Assembly (NCBI RefSeq): GCF_036227225.1
Contig: NZ_CP109444.1
Location: 3,329,501-3,393,500 of the forward strand
DNA: 64,000 nucleotides
Direction of reading: 5' to 3'
Origin: Streptomyces sp. NBC_01478
GTDB lineage: Bacteria; Actinomycetota; Actinomycetes; Streptomycetales; Streptomycetaceae
Below the pieces are notes generated by a model. It ran no database searches. It was not told the origin of the DNA and worked only from the letters and a program-made list of their open reading frames with translations. Below, one piece after another: positions 21,305-30,121 of this stretch. Both the position numbers and the translations under genes were made by a program. Numbering within the stretch: position 1 is the first letter of the stretch; every line of letters starts with the position of its first letter.

Positions 21305-21994
21305 ATGGACATATCCGGGATCCAGCTCAGGGCCGTACGCGCGGCGCTGTTCACGGCACTGGTCGTGACGCTCAGCACCGCGTCGCACGTACTGCTGTCC
21401 CGGACCCCGCTTCCGCTCGGCACGGTGGCGGCGATCGCCGCCACCGTGTTCGTGCTCGCCTACGCGCTGGCGGGCCGCGAGCGCGGCTTCGGGAAGATCG
21501 CCGCGCTGCTGATCCCGCTGGAGCTGGCCGCCGACACGGTGTTCACCACCGGCCAGCACGCCTGCTACGGCAGGGCGGGCGGCCCGGTCGCCGGACCGCT
21601 GCGCTCGGTCGGCCTGGACGTGCTGTGCAGCGGCGGCAGCGTCGGCACCTCGCTGGCCCGGATGACCGACGATCCCCATCAGGCGGCGGCGCTGCTCACG
21701 CACACCGACGCCACCGCCGCCTGGCTGCTGCTCGGCGCGCACATCGGCGTCGGGCTGCTGGCCGCCGCCTATCTGCGCCGCGGCGAGCGCGCGCTGTCCG
21801 AACTGCTGCGCGCGGCGACGGCGGTCGGCTTCCGCCCGCTGCTCCTGGCCGTCGCCGCCGTGACCGGCCGGCGCACCTCGCCGGTCCGCCGGCTGCCGCG
21901 CACCTCGCACCGCACGGCCACCGCCCGTGAGCGGCTGCTGGTGCACTCCCTGGGACGGCGTGGACCGCCGTGCTCGGTCCTCCTCGCGGCCTGA
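21305..21994 (+). CDS. Uncharacterised membrane protein
   Basis: 229 aa, not a family that I recognise. Four hydrophobic helices: RAALFTALVVTLSTASHVLL, LGTVAAIAATVFVLAYALA, KIAALLIPLELAADTVFT and AAWLLLGAHIGVGLLAAAYL. A loop carries two cysteines (QHACYG and DVLCSGG) and several histidines lie near the membrane face. The C-terminal ~60 residues are Arg-rich and cytoplasmic. It precedes a secreted-type thioredoxin-fold protein, so a redox or metal-handling partnership is possible. Ribosome-binding site is weak. Confidence 0.7.
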   Translation: MDISGIQLRAVRAALFTALVVTLSTASHVLLSRTPLPLGTVAAIAATVFVLAYALAGRERGFGKIAALLIPLELAADTVFTTGQHACYGRAGGPVAGPLRSVGLDVLCSGGSVGTSLARMTDDPHQAAALLTHTDATAAWLLLGAHIGVGLLAAAYLRRGERALSELLRAATAVGFRPLLLAVAAVTGRRTSPVRRLPRTSHRTATARERLLVHSLGRRGPPCSVLLAA

Positions 21995-22097
21995 ACACGT
22001 CCGCGCACCGGCACCCGAGCACCTCCAGTAGTCCCGAGCAGTCCCCCATACGTTTTCCGCGCACACCCTGTGCGCGTCCCTGATGGAGATCACCACC

Positions 22098-22910
22098 ATG
22101 AGCAAGCGGAACAGCGCGGCGGCCAAGACGCAGGCCCGTGAGCGGCTGCGCGCCGAGCGCGAGCGCCAGGCCAAGCGCGCCAAGGTCAAGCGGCAACTCA
22201 TAGTCGCCGGTTCGGTCGTCGGCGTCCTCGCGATAGCCGGCGGCATCGGCTACGCGGTCGTGCAGGGCAACAAGCCCGGCTACTGGGAGTCGGCGAAGGA
22301 CGACAAGCTCGTCAAGCCGGCCAACACCACCGGCACCAACGGCACGACGGTCGTCCTCGGCAAGAGCACCGCCAAGAAGACCCTCGTGATGTACGAGGAC
22401 CCGCGCTGCCCGATCTGCGCCCAGTTCGAGCAGACCGTCGGCTCGACCGTGAAGAGCGACTGGGACGCCGGCAAGTTCAAGATCCAGTACGTCGGTGCCA
22501 CGTTCATCGACAACAAGGACAACGGCGAGGGCTCCAAGAACGCGCTGAGCGCCATGGGTGCCGCGCTGAACGTCAGCCCCGAGGCGTTCCTGGAGTACAA
22601 GACCGCGCTCTACTCGACGAAGTACCACCCGGACGAGACGACCGACAAGTTCAAGGACGACAGCTACCTCATCAAGGTCGCCGACACGGTCCCCGCCCTG
22701 AAGGGCAACACGAAGTTCCAGACCGCCGTGAAGAACGGCACCTACGACAAGTGGGCGCTGGACATGTCCGCCACGTTCGACAAGAGCGGCGTGACCGGCA
22801 CCCCGACCCTGAAGATGGACGGCAAGACGCTGACCGGCTCCGACGGCACGAACGCGCCGATGACGGTGGCCGATTTCACCACGGCGATCACGGCGGCCCT
22901 CAAGGCCTGA
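22098..22910 (+). CDS. Membrane-anchored DsbA/thioredoxin-fold protein
   Basis: 270 aa. A basic cytoplasmic N-terminus (~30 residues) and one membrane helix LIVAGSVVGVLAIAGGIGYAV anchor an extracytoplasmic DsbA-like domain. The active site is EDPRCPICAQFE with C104 and C107 (CPIC), and the cis-proline is in TGTPTL. These proteins form or reshuffle disulfides outside the cell. ATG at 22098 has GGAG six bases upstream; an earlier ATG at 22083 is in frame but unsupported. Immediately followed by a terminator, and preceded by the membrane protein ending at 21994. Confidence 0.9.
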   Translation: MSKRNSAAAKTQARERLRAERERQAKRAKVKRQLIVAGSVVGVLAIAGGIGYAVVQGNKPGYWESAKDDKLVKPANTTGTNGTTVVLGKSTAKKTLVMYEDPRCPICAQFEQTVGSTVKSDWDAGKFKIQYVGATFIDNKDNGEGSKNALSAMGAALNVSPEAFLEYKTALYSTKYHPDETTDKFKDDSYLIKVADTVPALKGNTKFQTAVKNGTYDKWALDMSATFDKSGVTGTPTLKMDGKTLTGSDGTNAPMTVADFTTAITAALKA

Positions 22911-22946
22911 GCCGTCCGGCGACCTCTTTACGAGACACGCAGTACA

Positions 22947-22980
22947 ACAGCGGGCGAACTTTTACGAGTTCGCCCGCTGT
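22947..22980 (+). terminator. Rho-independent-type hairpin
   Basis: 14-bp perfect stem ACAGCGGGCGAACT with loop TTTACG, 36 bases after the DsbA-like gene stop. Confidence 0.85.
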
Positions 22981-23010
22981 CGTTAATACTGGTCAGTAAC
23001 CTGTTCGCTC

Positions 23011-24672
23011 GTGACCAGTCGATACAGAGCAACCGAGAGCGTCAACTCGCCCTCCCCGCGCCGCCGTACGGTCGTCAAGGCTGCGGCCGCCACCGCGGTC
23101 CTGGCCGGCCCGCTGATCGCCGCGCTGCCCGCCGGGGCCGCGACCGAGACCCCCGCCTTCCTGCACGGCGTCGCCTCCGGGGACCCGCTCCCGGACGGCG
23201 TCCTGCTGTGGACCCGGGTGACACCCATCGCCGAGGCGGTCCCGGGCTCGGGGCTCGGCCCGGACACCGAGGTGAGCTGGACCGTCGCCACCGACAAGGC
23301 GTTCACGAACATCGTCTCCAGGGGCTCCCTCACCGCGACCGCCGCCTCCGACCACACCGTCAAGGCCGACATCCGCGGCCTGGCCCCGGCCACCGACTAC
23401 TTCTTCCGCTTCTCGGCCGGCGGCACCGACTCCCCGGCGGCGCGCACCCGCACCGCGCCGGCGGCGGACGCCAACGTCTCCGGCCTGCGCTTCGGCGTCG
23501 TCACCTGCGCCAACTGGGAGGCGGGCTACTTCTCTTCGTACCGTCACCTCGCGGCGCGCGGTGACCTGGACGCGTGGCTGCATCTCGGGGACTACATCTA
23601 CGAGTACAAGTCCGGCGAGTACGGGACGCGCGGCACGGTCGTACGGCCGCACGCGCCCCTGAACGAGATCATCACGCTCGCCGACTACCGCACCCGGCAC
23701 GGCAAGTACAAGACCGACCCCGACCTCCAGGCCCTGCACCTCAAGGCGCCGGTCATCGCGATCTGGGACGACCACGAGTTCGCGGACAACGCCTGGTCGG
23801 GCGGCGCCGTGAACCACACCGAGGGCGCCGAGGGGACCTGGACGGCCCGTCAAGCCGCCGCGAAACAGGCGTACTTCGAGTGGATGCCGGTGCGCCCGGC
23901 GATCGAGGGCACCACCTACCGCCGCCTGCGCTTCGGCAAGCTGGCGGATCTCTCCCTCCTCGACCTGCGCTCCTTCCGTTCGCAGCAGGCGAGTTCGGGC
24001 AGCGGTGCGGTCGACGACCCGGACCGTACGATCACGGGCCGCGCCCAACTCGACTGGCTGAAGGCCGGGTTGAAGGCGTCGGACACCAAGTGGCGGCTGG
24101 TCGGCAACTCGGTGATGATCGCGCCGTTCGTCGTCGGCTCGCTCACCGCCGACCTGCTCAAACCGCTCGCGAAGCTGCTGGACCTGCCGCAGGACGGCAT
24201 CGGCGTCAACACCGACCAGTGGGACGGCTACACCGACGACCGCCGTGAACTCCTCGCCCATCTCCGCACCAACGCGATCGGCAACACGGTCTTCCTCACC
24301 GGCGACATCCACATGTCCTGGGCCAACGACGTGCCGGTGGACGCCGGCACGTACCCGCTCTCGCCCTCCGCGGCAACGGAGTTCGTGATCACCTCGGTGA
24401 CCTCCGACAACCTCGACGACATAGTCAAGGTGCCCGAGGGCACGGTCTCCGCGCTGGCCGCACCGCTCATCCAGCTCGCCAACCGGCACGTCCACTGGGT
24501 CGACACGGACCGCCACGGCTACGGCGTCCTGGACATCACGGCCGACCGCGCGCAGATGGACTACTACGTCCTGTCCGACCGCACCTCGGCCACGGCGACC
24601 TCGTCCTGGGAGCGGTCGTACCGCACGCGCAGCGGCACGCAGAAGGTCGAGCGGACGTACGACCCGGTGTAG
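23011..24672 (+). CDS. phoD: Alkaline phosphatase/phosphodiesterase PhoD, Tat-exported
   Basis: 553 aa. N-terminal Tat signal: twin arginine in SPRRRTVVK (R17-R19), hydrophobic ALA-rich core and a cleavage site after AGA near residue 43. Then the PhoD N-terminal Fn3-like domain ([20 protein letters not shown]) and metallophosphatase domain with Fe/Ca ligands in [20 protein letters not shown] and LTGDIHMSW. It releases phosphate from phospho-mono/diesters outside the cell. The GTG at 23011 has no Shine-Dalgarno; TAATAC at 22984 may be a -10 giving a very short leader. Possible PhoP direct repeats lie at 22991. The stop is immediately followed by the convergent hydrolase stop. Confidence 0.95.
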   Translation: MTSRYRATESVNSPSPRRRTVVKAAAATAVLAGPLIAALPAGAATETPAFLHGVASGDPLPDGVLLWTRVTPIAEAVPGSGLGPDTEVSWTVATDKAFTNIVSRGSLTATAASDHTVKADIRGLAPATDYFFRFSAGGTDSPAARTRTAPAADANVSGLRFGVVTCANWEAGYFSSYRHLAARGDLDAWLHLGDYIYEYKSGEYGTRGTVVRPHAPLNEIITLADYRTRHGKYKTDPDLQALHLKAPVIAIWDDHEFADNAWSGGAVNHTEGAEGTWTARQAAAKQAYFEWMPVRPAIEGTTYRRLRFGKLADLSLLDLRSFRSQQASSGSGAVDDPDRTITGRAQLDWLKAGLKASDTKWRLVGNSVMIAPFVVGSLTADLLKPLAKLLDLPQDGIGVNTDQWDGYTDDRRELLAHLRTNAIGNTVFLTGDIHMSWANDVPVDAGTYPLSPSAATEFVITSVTSDNLDDIVKVPEGTVSALAAPLIQLANRHVHWVDTDRHGYGVLDITADRAQMDYYVLSDRTSATATSSWERSYRTRSGTQKVERTYDPV

Positions 24673-25242
24673 TTACAGCGTTTCGAGGAAGCCGAGCGCC
24701 ACCCGCCAGGTGGCCTCGGCAGCCTCCTCGTCGTAGTCCGGGAGGCCGGAGTCGGTGTACAGGTGACCGGCTCCGGCGTACCGGTAGATCTCGACGTCGG
24801 CGCCGGCCTTGCCCATCTGGAGGTACCAGGAGCTGAGCCAGTCGTCCGTCTCGAACTGGTCCGGCTCGGCGACATGCAACTGCACCGGCAGATCGTCGAC
24901 GGAGGCGTTGGCCGCGATGTCCGAGGTGCCGTGCAGGAGGAGCAGTCCGAGGGCCTTCTCGTCGCCGAGGGCGAGGGTCTGCGCGACGGAGGCGCCGAGC
25001 GAGAACCCGGCGTAGACGAGCCCGCGCTCGGAGTAGGGGGCGGCGGCCAGCACGGCCCGCTTGAGCAGTTCGTCCTTGCCGATCCCGTCGTTGAAGGCCA
25101 TGCCCTCCTCGACCGTCTCGAACGTATGCCCCTCGAAGAGGTCCGGCGTCCACACCTCGTGGCCCGCCGCGCGCAGCCGGTCGGCGGCGTCGCGGACCGC
25201 CGGCCGGAGTCCGTACGTCGAGTGGAAGAGCATGATGTTCAT
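24673..25242 (-). CDS. Dienelactone hydrolase-family alpha/beta hydrolase with serine nucleophile
   Basis: 189 aa. Alpha/beta-hydrolase core: MNIMLFHSTYGL, the nucleophile elbow AGFSLGAS (S81), probable acid D126 in HVAEPDQFE and H158 in GAGHLY. Classical dienelactone hydrolases use cysteine at the nucleophile position; here it is serine, so activity on dienelactone should not be assumed. Its stop codon abuts that of phoD with no spacer, and its start is 29 bases from the divergent mscS-like gene. Confidence 0.85.
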   Translation of the reverse strand: MNIMLFHSTYGLRPAVRDAADRLRAAGHEVWTPDLFEGHTFETVEEGMAFNDGIGKDELLKRAVLAAAPYSERGLVYAGFSLGASVAQTLALGDEKALGLLLLHGTSDIAANASVDDLPVQLHVAEPDQFETDDWLSSWYLQMGKAGADVEIYRYAGAGHLYTDSGLPDYDEEAAEATWRVALGFLETL

Positions 25243-25271
25243 GAAGCCATCGTGCCAGTACGGTCGGACAC

Positions 25272-26378
25272 ATGGAGAACGTACTGCGCCCGCTGATCGT
25301 CATCGGCGGCTCCGTCGTCCTCACGCTGCTCATCGGCTGGGTCACCGACCTGCTGCTGCGCAAGGCGGACGCCCGGCACGACGACACCACGCTGTGGGGC
25401 CTGCTGCGCCGAGGCCGGGTGCCCTACCAACTACTGCTCTGCGCGGCCTTCCTCAGAGGCTCCTACGACCAGGCGCAACTCCTTGAGGAACACCGGATCG
25501 GCATCGGCCAGACCCTGACGCTGGTGCTGATCGGCGCGACCGCCTGGCTGATGATCCGGGTCGCCGCGGCGATCGTGGAGTCGTCCTACGCGCGCTACGC
25601 CCGCGCCTCCCGCGACGCGGCCCGGGTCCGCCGGGTCCGGACCCAGGTGACGCTGATCACGCGGGTGGTGGCGGCGATCGTCGGCGTGGTGGCGGTCGCG
25701 GCGATGCTGCTGACGTTCCCGGCGATGCGCGCGGCCGGCGCGTCCCTGCTGGCCTCGGCGGGCGTCCTGGGCATCGTCGCCGGTGTCGCGGCCCAGTCGA
25801 CACTCGCCAACCTCTTCGCGGGACTGCAGATCGCCTTCGGCGACATGGTCCGCATCGGCGACACCGTGGTCGTGGACGGCGAGTGGGGCACCATCGAGGA
25901 GATCACCCTGACCTTCCTGACGGTACGCACCTGGGACGAGCGCCGAATCACCATGCCGGTGTCGTACTTCACGTCCAAGCCGTTCGAGAACTGGTCGCGC
26001 GGCACCCCGCAGATGACCGGCATCGTCTACTTCCAGGTCGACCACTCGGCCCCCGTCGACGCGATGCGCGAGCACCTCCGCGAGATCCTCCGCGCCTGCC
26101 CCGCCTGGGACGGCCGCAGCTACGGCCTGGTCGTCACCGACACCACCCCCAACACCATGGAGGTCCGGGCCCTGGTCACGGCGAAGGACGCGGACGACAT
26201 CTGGACGGTACGGGTCACGGTCCGCGAGCAGATGATCCGCTGGCTGTACGTGGAGCACCCGTACGCCCTCCCCCGCGTCAACACGGCGGACGCGGCCCCG
26301 ATCCCGGGCGAGGACACATCACCCAACGGCAGCGCGAACCGCACGGCTCATGAGCCACCGGGGGCGGATCGCGGCTGA
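25272..26378 (+). CDS. Small-conductance mechanosensitive channel (MscS family)
   Basis: 368 aa. Three or four membrane helices; the pore-lining TM3 region is GVLGIVAGVAAQSTLANLFAG followed by the family-defining LQIAFGDMVRIGDTV and beta domain with EEITLTFLTVRTWD. A C-terminal alpha/beta domain (about 240-330) and a disordered tail follow. It opens under hypo-osmotic membrane tension. The stop lies 15 bases before the GGCTGAC heptamer array. Confidence 0.92.
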   Translation: MENVLRPLIVIGGSVVLTLLIGWVTDLLLRKADARHDDTTLWGLLRRGRVPYQLLLCAAFLRGSYDQAQLLEEHRIGIGQTLTLVLIGATAWLMIRVAAAIVESSYARYARASRDAARVRRVRTQVTLITRVVAAIVGVVAVAAMLLTFPAMRAAGASLLASAGVLGIVAGVAAQSTLANLFAGLQIAFGDMVRIGDTVVVDGEWGTIEEITLTFLTVRTWDERRITMPVSYFTSKPFENWSRGTPQMTGIVYFQVDHSAPVDAMREHLREILRACPAWDGRSYGLVVTDTTPNTMEVRALVTAKDADDIWTVRVTVREQMIRWLYVEHPYALPRVNTADAAPIPGEDTSPNGSANRTAHEPPGADRG

Positions 26379-26393
26379 CGACGGGCGGCTGGC

Positions 26394-26503
26394 GGCTGAC
26401 GGCTGACGGCTGACGGCTGACGGCTGACGGCTGACGGCTGACGGCTGACGGCTGACGGCTGACGGCTGACGGCTGACGGCTGACGGCTGACGGCTGACGG
26501 CTG
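26394..26503. repeat. Heptamer tandem array, 15 perfect copies of GGCTGAC
   Basis: 15 uninterrupted GGCTGAC units at 26394-26498 plus a 5-base partial copy; a diverged copy precedes it (GGCTGACGAC at about 26383). On the plus strand TGA occurs in every frame. On the minus strand the array is open in all frames and translates to a 7-residue period (QPSAVSR). Probable slippage-prone variable-number repeat downstream of the channel gene. Confidence 0.95.
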
Positions 26504-26567
26504 CGGAACCTCAACGGGCGCGCTTGGCAACGGCGTTGACTCGGAGGAGGCACCCCGACACCTCAAC

Positions 26568-27085
26568 GGGGCTCCGCCGACGACGCCCTCACCTTTCGGG
26601 GGCGCGGGGCCGCATCCATCAACAGCCCCGCCGCACAGCACGACCAACCGAGACGGCACGGCAGCCGACCGACCACCTGCCCCGCAACCCCAACACAGGG
26701 CTCCGCCGACGACGCCCTCGCCTTTCAGGGACGCGAGCCCGCATCCATCAACAGCCCCGCCGCACAGCACTACCAACCAAGACCGCGCCGCAACCGACCG
26801 ACCATCAGCCCCGCAACCCCAACACTGGACTCCTCCGGCAACGCTCTCCCCTTTCAGGGACACGAGGCCGTATCCACCAGCGGCCCCGCAGCAGAGCGCG
26901 AACAGCCGAGACGGCCCGGCATCCGACCGGTCACCTGCCCCGCCCCCAACACGGGGCTCCGCCAGCGACGCCCTCGCCTCTCAGGGACACAGGCCCGCAT
27001 CCATCAACAACCCCGCCGCAGGGCACTACCAGCCAAGACGACGCCCCAACCGACCGACCACCTGCCCGGCCACCCCCTGCCTCGC
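26568..27085. repeat. Four imperfect tandem copies of a ~128-bp intergenic element
   Basis: Units begin with a GGGCTCCGCC-like block at 26568, 26698, 26827 and 26954 (spacing 130, 129, 127). Each carries a TTTCAGGGACGC-like block, then CCGCATCCATCAACA, CCCCGCCGCA and ACCGACCGACCACCTGCCC. Unit 3 is the most diverged. The blocks match parts of the dispersed element at 36498-36565 in the opposite orientation. Together with the heptamers they fill 26379-27132, which holds no gene that I can support: the long frames on both strands read the repeats and show no family similarity. Confidence 0.8.
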
Positions 27086-27132
27086 ACCGCGTCGCCACCG
27101 ACTCCAACCCGTTCCGGCAGCCCCCGCCCCCC

Positions 27133-27873
27133 TCAACGCCCCCGCTCAGCCCCGCCGTTGACCTGAATCACCTGCGAGGTGACATGCCCCGCGGCCGGGG
27201 AGGCGAGCCAGTGCAGGGTCGCGGCGACATCCCCTGGGGTACCGGCCCGCCCGGTCGACGTGTCGTTGATGAGCCGTTCACGCCTGGCTTCCGCGATCTG
27301 CGGACCGAAGAACTCGGTGTCCTCGATGTACCCGGGCGCGACCACGTTCACGGTGATGCCGCGCGGCCCGAGATCCCGGGCCAGATCATGGGCGTACGGA
27401 TGCAACGCGGCCTTGGCCCCGCCGTACGCCCCGCTCCCCGACCCCCGGTACGCGGCGATGGAACTGACGAACAGCACCCGCCCACCCGGCTCCGCGAGCC
27501 GCGACTTCAGGGCCTCGGTGAGGAGCGCGGCGCTCAGGGTGTTGATGCGGAAGTTGACCGTCCAGTCGTGCGCGACGCGGTCAAGCGGATCACTGCTCAC
27601 GCTCTCCGGCTCCAACGCCCCGGTACCGCCCGCACTGTGCACCAGCACATCCACGGTGCCGAACTCCTCGGCGACGAACCGCGCGACACCGCGCACCGCC
27701 TCGGGCTCACTCAGATCCCCGGCGTACGTGAGCGCGCCGGGCACCCCGGCCTTCTCCAACACCTCACGCCGCCGCCCGAGCAGCAGCACCCGATCCCCGT
27801 CGGCCGCGAAGGCGTGCGCCGTAGCGAGCCCAATTCCCGTACCACCACCGCTGATTACGACGTTGCGAACCAT
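27133..27873 (-). CDS. Short-chain dehydrogenase/reductase
   Basis: 246 aa, classical SDR. Cofactor motif SGGGTGIGLA near the N-terminus; the R-rich LLLGRRRE after beta-2 suggests NADP(H). Structural VHSAGGTG, catalytic serine in VLFVSSIAAY, and Y-x3-K in AYGGAKAAL are intact. C-terminal PG motif VVAPGYIEDTEF. Substrate unknown. ATG at 27873 is chosen over the upstream frame, which lacks fold residues. Transcribed with, or after, the antiporter gene 98 bases upstream. Confidence 0.9.
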   Translation of the reverse strand: MVRNVVISGGGTGIGLATAHAFAADGDRVLLLGRRREVLEKAGVPGALTYAGDLSEPEAVRGVARFVAEEFGTVDVLVHSAGGTGALEPESVSSDPLDRVAHDWTVNFRINTLSAALLTEALKSRLAEPGGRVLFVSSIAAYRGSGSGAYGGAKAALHPYAHDLARDLGPRGITVNVVAPGYIEDTEFFGPQIAEARRERLINDTSTGRAGTPGDVAATLHWLASPAAGHVTSQVIQVNGGAERGR

Positions 27874-27971
27874 GACACGAGCGTACGCGCGGCCGCCGAC
27901 GGCGCCCGGCCCCCACGGGAAACGCCCACATCTCGGCCAACGGTGAACGGGCGGTGCGCGGGTGGGAGATC

Positions 27972-29558
27972 TCACCTCAAGCTACGGACGTCCAGATGAC
28001 GCAGCACCCGGTCCACGATCTCCGGATCCGCACCCGGCTCACTCCGCGCCGCCAGCACCTCATGCCGAGCCGCGCTCATCATCTCCCCCTGGATCCGCCG
28101 CATCCGCTTCACCCGCTTCACCCGCTTCTCGTACGCCTCCCGCCGCTCCCCGTCCCCCACCTCGGGAGAGATCCGCACCCCGATGTCGAACGCCCGCCGC
28201 AACAACTGCTCGGACACCTCCTCCGGCAGTTCCTCCACATCCTCGATCTCCCGCAACCTCCGCTTCGCGGCCTTCGCCGCCCGCACCGCCAGCTCCTTCT
28301 CGAACGCCTTCTCGCTGTCGGTGTCGGCCCGCACCCCGAGCTTCTTCACCAGCCACGGCAGCGTGAGCCCCTGGATCACCAGCGTCGCCATGATCACCCC
28401 GAACGCGATGAACACGATCTCGTCCCGGTCGGGAAACGCCGACCCGTCGTCCATGGTCAGCGGAATCGCCAGCGCCAACGCGACGGACGCCACCCCCCGC
28501 ATCCCCGCCCACCACATGATCACGGTCTCCCGCCAGGACGTCGGGATCTCCTCGTCGTAGTCCCGCTTGGCGTGCAGCCGTTTCGTCAGCCAGGTCGCGG
28601 GCAACAGCCAAGCCAGTCGTACGACCACCACCACGCCGACGATCGCGGCGGCCCAGCCGAGCATCTCGCCCCACCGCCCGGACGCCGTACGGATCGCGTT
28701 GTGCAGTTCGAGCCCGATGAGCCCGAAGGCCACTCCGGTGACCAGGGTGTCCACCACGTCCCACACCGTCGCCCCGGCGAGCCGGGTCAGCACGTCGTCG
28801 GCGCCGAGGGCGTACTCGGACAGGAACAGCGCGGTGGTGAGCACGGCGAGCACCCCGGAGCCGTGCAGTTCGTCGGCCAGGACGTACGAGGCGTACGGCA
28901 CCAGGAGGGTCAGCCCGATCTGCAGGGTGGCGTCGTCGAGCAGCGACATCAGCTTGTTCGCGGCCCACCCCAGGGCCAGTCCCACGGCTACGGCGACGAC
29001 GGCGGACAGCACGAAGTCGAGCCCGGCACGCCAAGGATTGAAGCTCCCGCTGACGGCCGCGGCGATCGCCACGTGGTACAGCACGATGGCCGTCACGTCG
29101 TTGAAGAGGCCCTCGCCCTCCAGGATCGACACCAGCCGCCGCGGCAGCCCGAGTTGGCCCGCGACGGCGGTCGCGGCGACCGGGTCGGGCGGCGCCACCA
29201 GCGCGCCGAGCGCCACGGCGGCGGCGATCGGCAGCCCCGGCACGATCGCGCTCGCGACGGCGGCCACCGCGAGGGTGGTGACGAAGACGAGCGCCACGGC
29301 GAGCAGGAAGATGGGCCTGATGTTGGCCGTGAACTGCCGCCAGGAGGTGCGCCGTACGGCCGCGTACAGCAGCGGTGGCAGCAGCAGCGGCAGGATCAGG
29401 TCGGGCGGTACGTTCACGTTCGGCACGAAGTCGGCGACCGCGAGGGCCATCCCCAGGAGCGTCATCAGCACCGGCGACGGCAGACCGAGCCGGTCCCCCA
29501 GCGGAACACTCACCACGGCCCCGAGCAACAGGACGAACAGCAGGGCCAATTGATCCAC
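27972..29558 (-). CDS. Na+/H+ antiporter, CPA1/NhaP family
   Basis: 528 aa, GTG start. About 12 membrane helices, with CPA1 signatures PPDPVAATAVA (transport aspartate) and EGEGLFNDVTAIV (the conserved ND pair). A ~120-residue charged cytoplasmic C-terminal tail with coiled-coil character (KAAKRRLREIEDVEELPEE) follows. It exchanges cytoplasmic Na+ (or K+) for protons, supporting pH and salt homeostasis. Confidence 0.93.
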   Translation of the reverse strand: MDQLALLFVLLLGAVVSVPLGDRLGLPSPVLMTLLGMALAVADFVPNVNVPPDLILPLLLPPLLYAAVRRTSWRQFTANIRPIFLLAVALVFVTTLAVAAVASAIVPGLPIAAAVALGALVAPPDPVAATAVAGQLGLPRRLVSILEGEGLFNDVTAIVLYHVAIAAAVSGSFNPWRAGLDFVLSAVVAVAVGLALGWAANKLMSLLDDATLQIGLTLLVPYASYVLADELHGSGVLAVLTTALFLSEYALGADDVLTRLAGATVWDVVDTLVTGVAFGLIGLELHNAIRTASGRWGEMLGWAAAIVGVVVVVRLAWLLPATWLTKRLHAKRDYDEEIPTSWRETVIMWWAGMRGVASVALALAIPLTMDDGSAFPDRDEIVFIAFGVIMATLVIQGLTLPWLVKKLGVRADTDSEKAFEKELAVRAAKAAKRRLREIEDVEELPEEVSEQLLRRAFDIGVRISPEVGDGERREAYEKRVKRVKRMRRIQGEMMSAARHEVLAARSEPGADPEIVDRVLRHLDVRSLR

Positions 29559-29650
29559 GGTCAGGGCTCCGGCGGGATGTCGACGTTCACACAGCGGTCG
29601 CTCCAGCCTGCCACGCCGCCCGGCTCACCAGCTCTTTCGACGCCCCTCCG

Positions 29651-30121
29651 TCACAGGGCGCGCCGCATCGCCCGGTGCGGGATGCCGGCGTCCGGGAACT
29701 CCGGGCCGTACGCCTCGTAGCCGAGCCGCTCATAGAACCCCAGCGCGTGCGTCTGCGCGTGCAGGTCCACCGCCGCCAGCCCACGCGCGCGTGCCGCGTC
29801 CTCGACGGCCCGCACCAGCGCGACCCCCACCCCGAGCCCCCGCGCCTCCTTGGCGACGGCCAGCCGCCCCAGGGAGCCCACGGTCGGATCACCATCGGTC
29901 TTCGCCGCGGCCGCCTCGCCGTACAACAACCGCCCGGTACCGAGCGCCGTCCCGTCCTCCCGCACGGCGAGCACATGCGTCGCTACGGCGTCGTAGTCGT
30001 CGTACTCGATCTCCTGGGGCACACCCTGCTCGACGACGAAGACCTCCTTGCGCACCGCGAAGCAGGCCTCACGGTCGGCCGGGTCCTCGGCGACGCGCAC
30101 CGCGTACGGCGTCGGACTCAC
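29651..30121 (-). CDS. GNAT family N-acetyltransferase
   Basis: 156 aa. The acetyl-CoA-binding motif is [19 protein letters not shown] (Q/RxxGxG/A type), and the N-terminal region [16 protein letters not shown] with EIEYDDYD matches the YjcF/ElaA-like GNAT branch. GTG at 30121 overlaps the rluD-type gene stop (GTGA), so the two are translationally coupled. Substrate unknown. Confidence 0.9.
   Translation of the reverse strand: MSPTPYAVRVAEDPADREACFAVRKEVFVVEQGVPQEIEYDDYDAVATHVLAVREDGTALGTGRLLYGEAAAAKTDGDPTVGSLGRLAVAKEARGLGVGVALVRAVEDAARARGLAAVDLHAQTHALGFYERLGYEAYGPEFPDAGIPHRAMRRAL

Noticed and set aside
26348..26863. Minus-strand frame with a QPSAVSR repeat protein
   Set aside because: The repeat protein arises only because the heptamer array is stop-free on that strand; the flanks are non-coding repeat sequence.
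26379..27132. CRISPR array
   Set aside because: The units are contiguous imperfect tandem repeats without unique spacers, and there are no cas genes.
26524..27999. 491-codon plus-strand open frame across the repeats and the SDR gene
   Set aside because: It translates the ~128-bp repeats and then the antisense of the SDR gene. It has no ribosome-binding site or recognisable domain, and long spurious frames are expected at this GC content.
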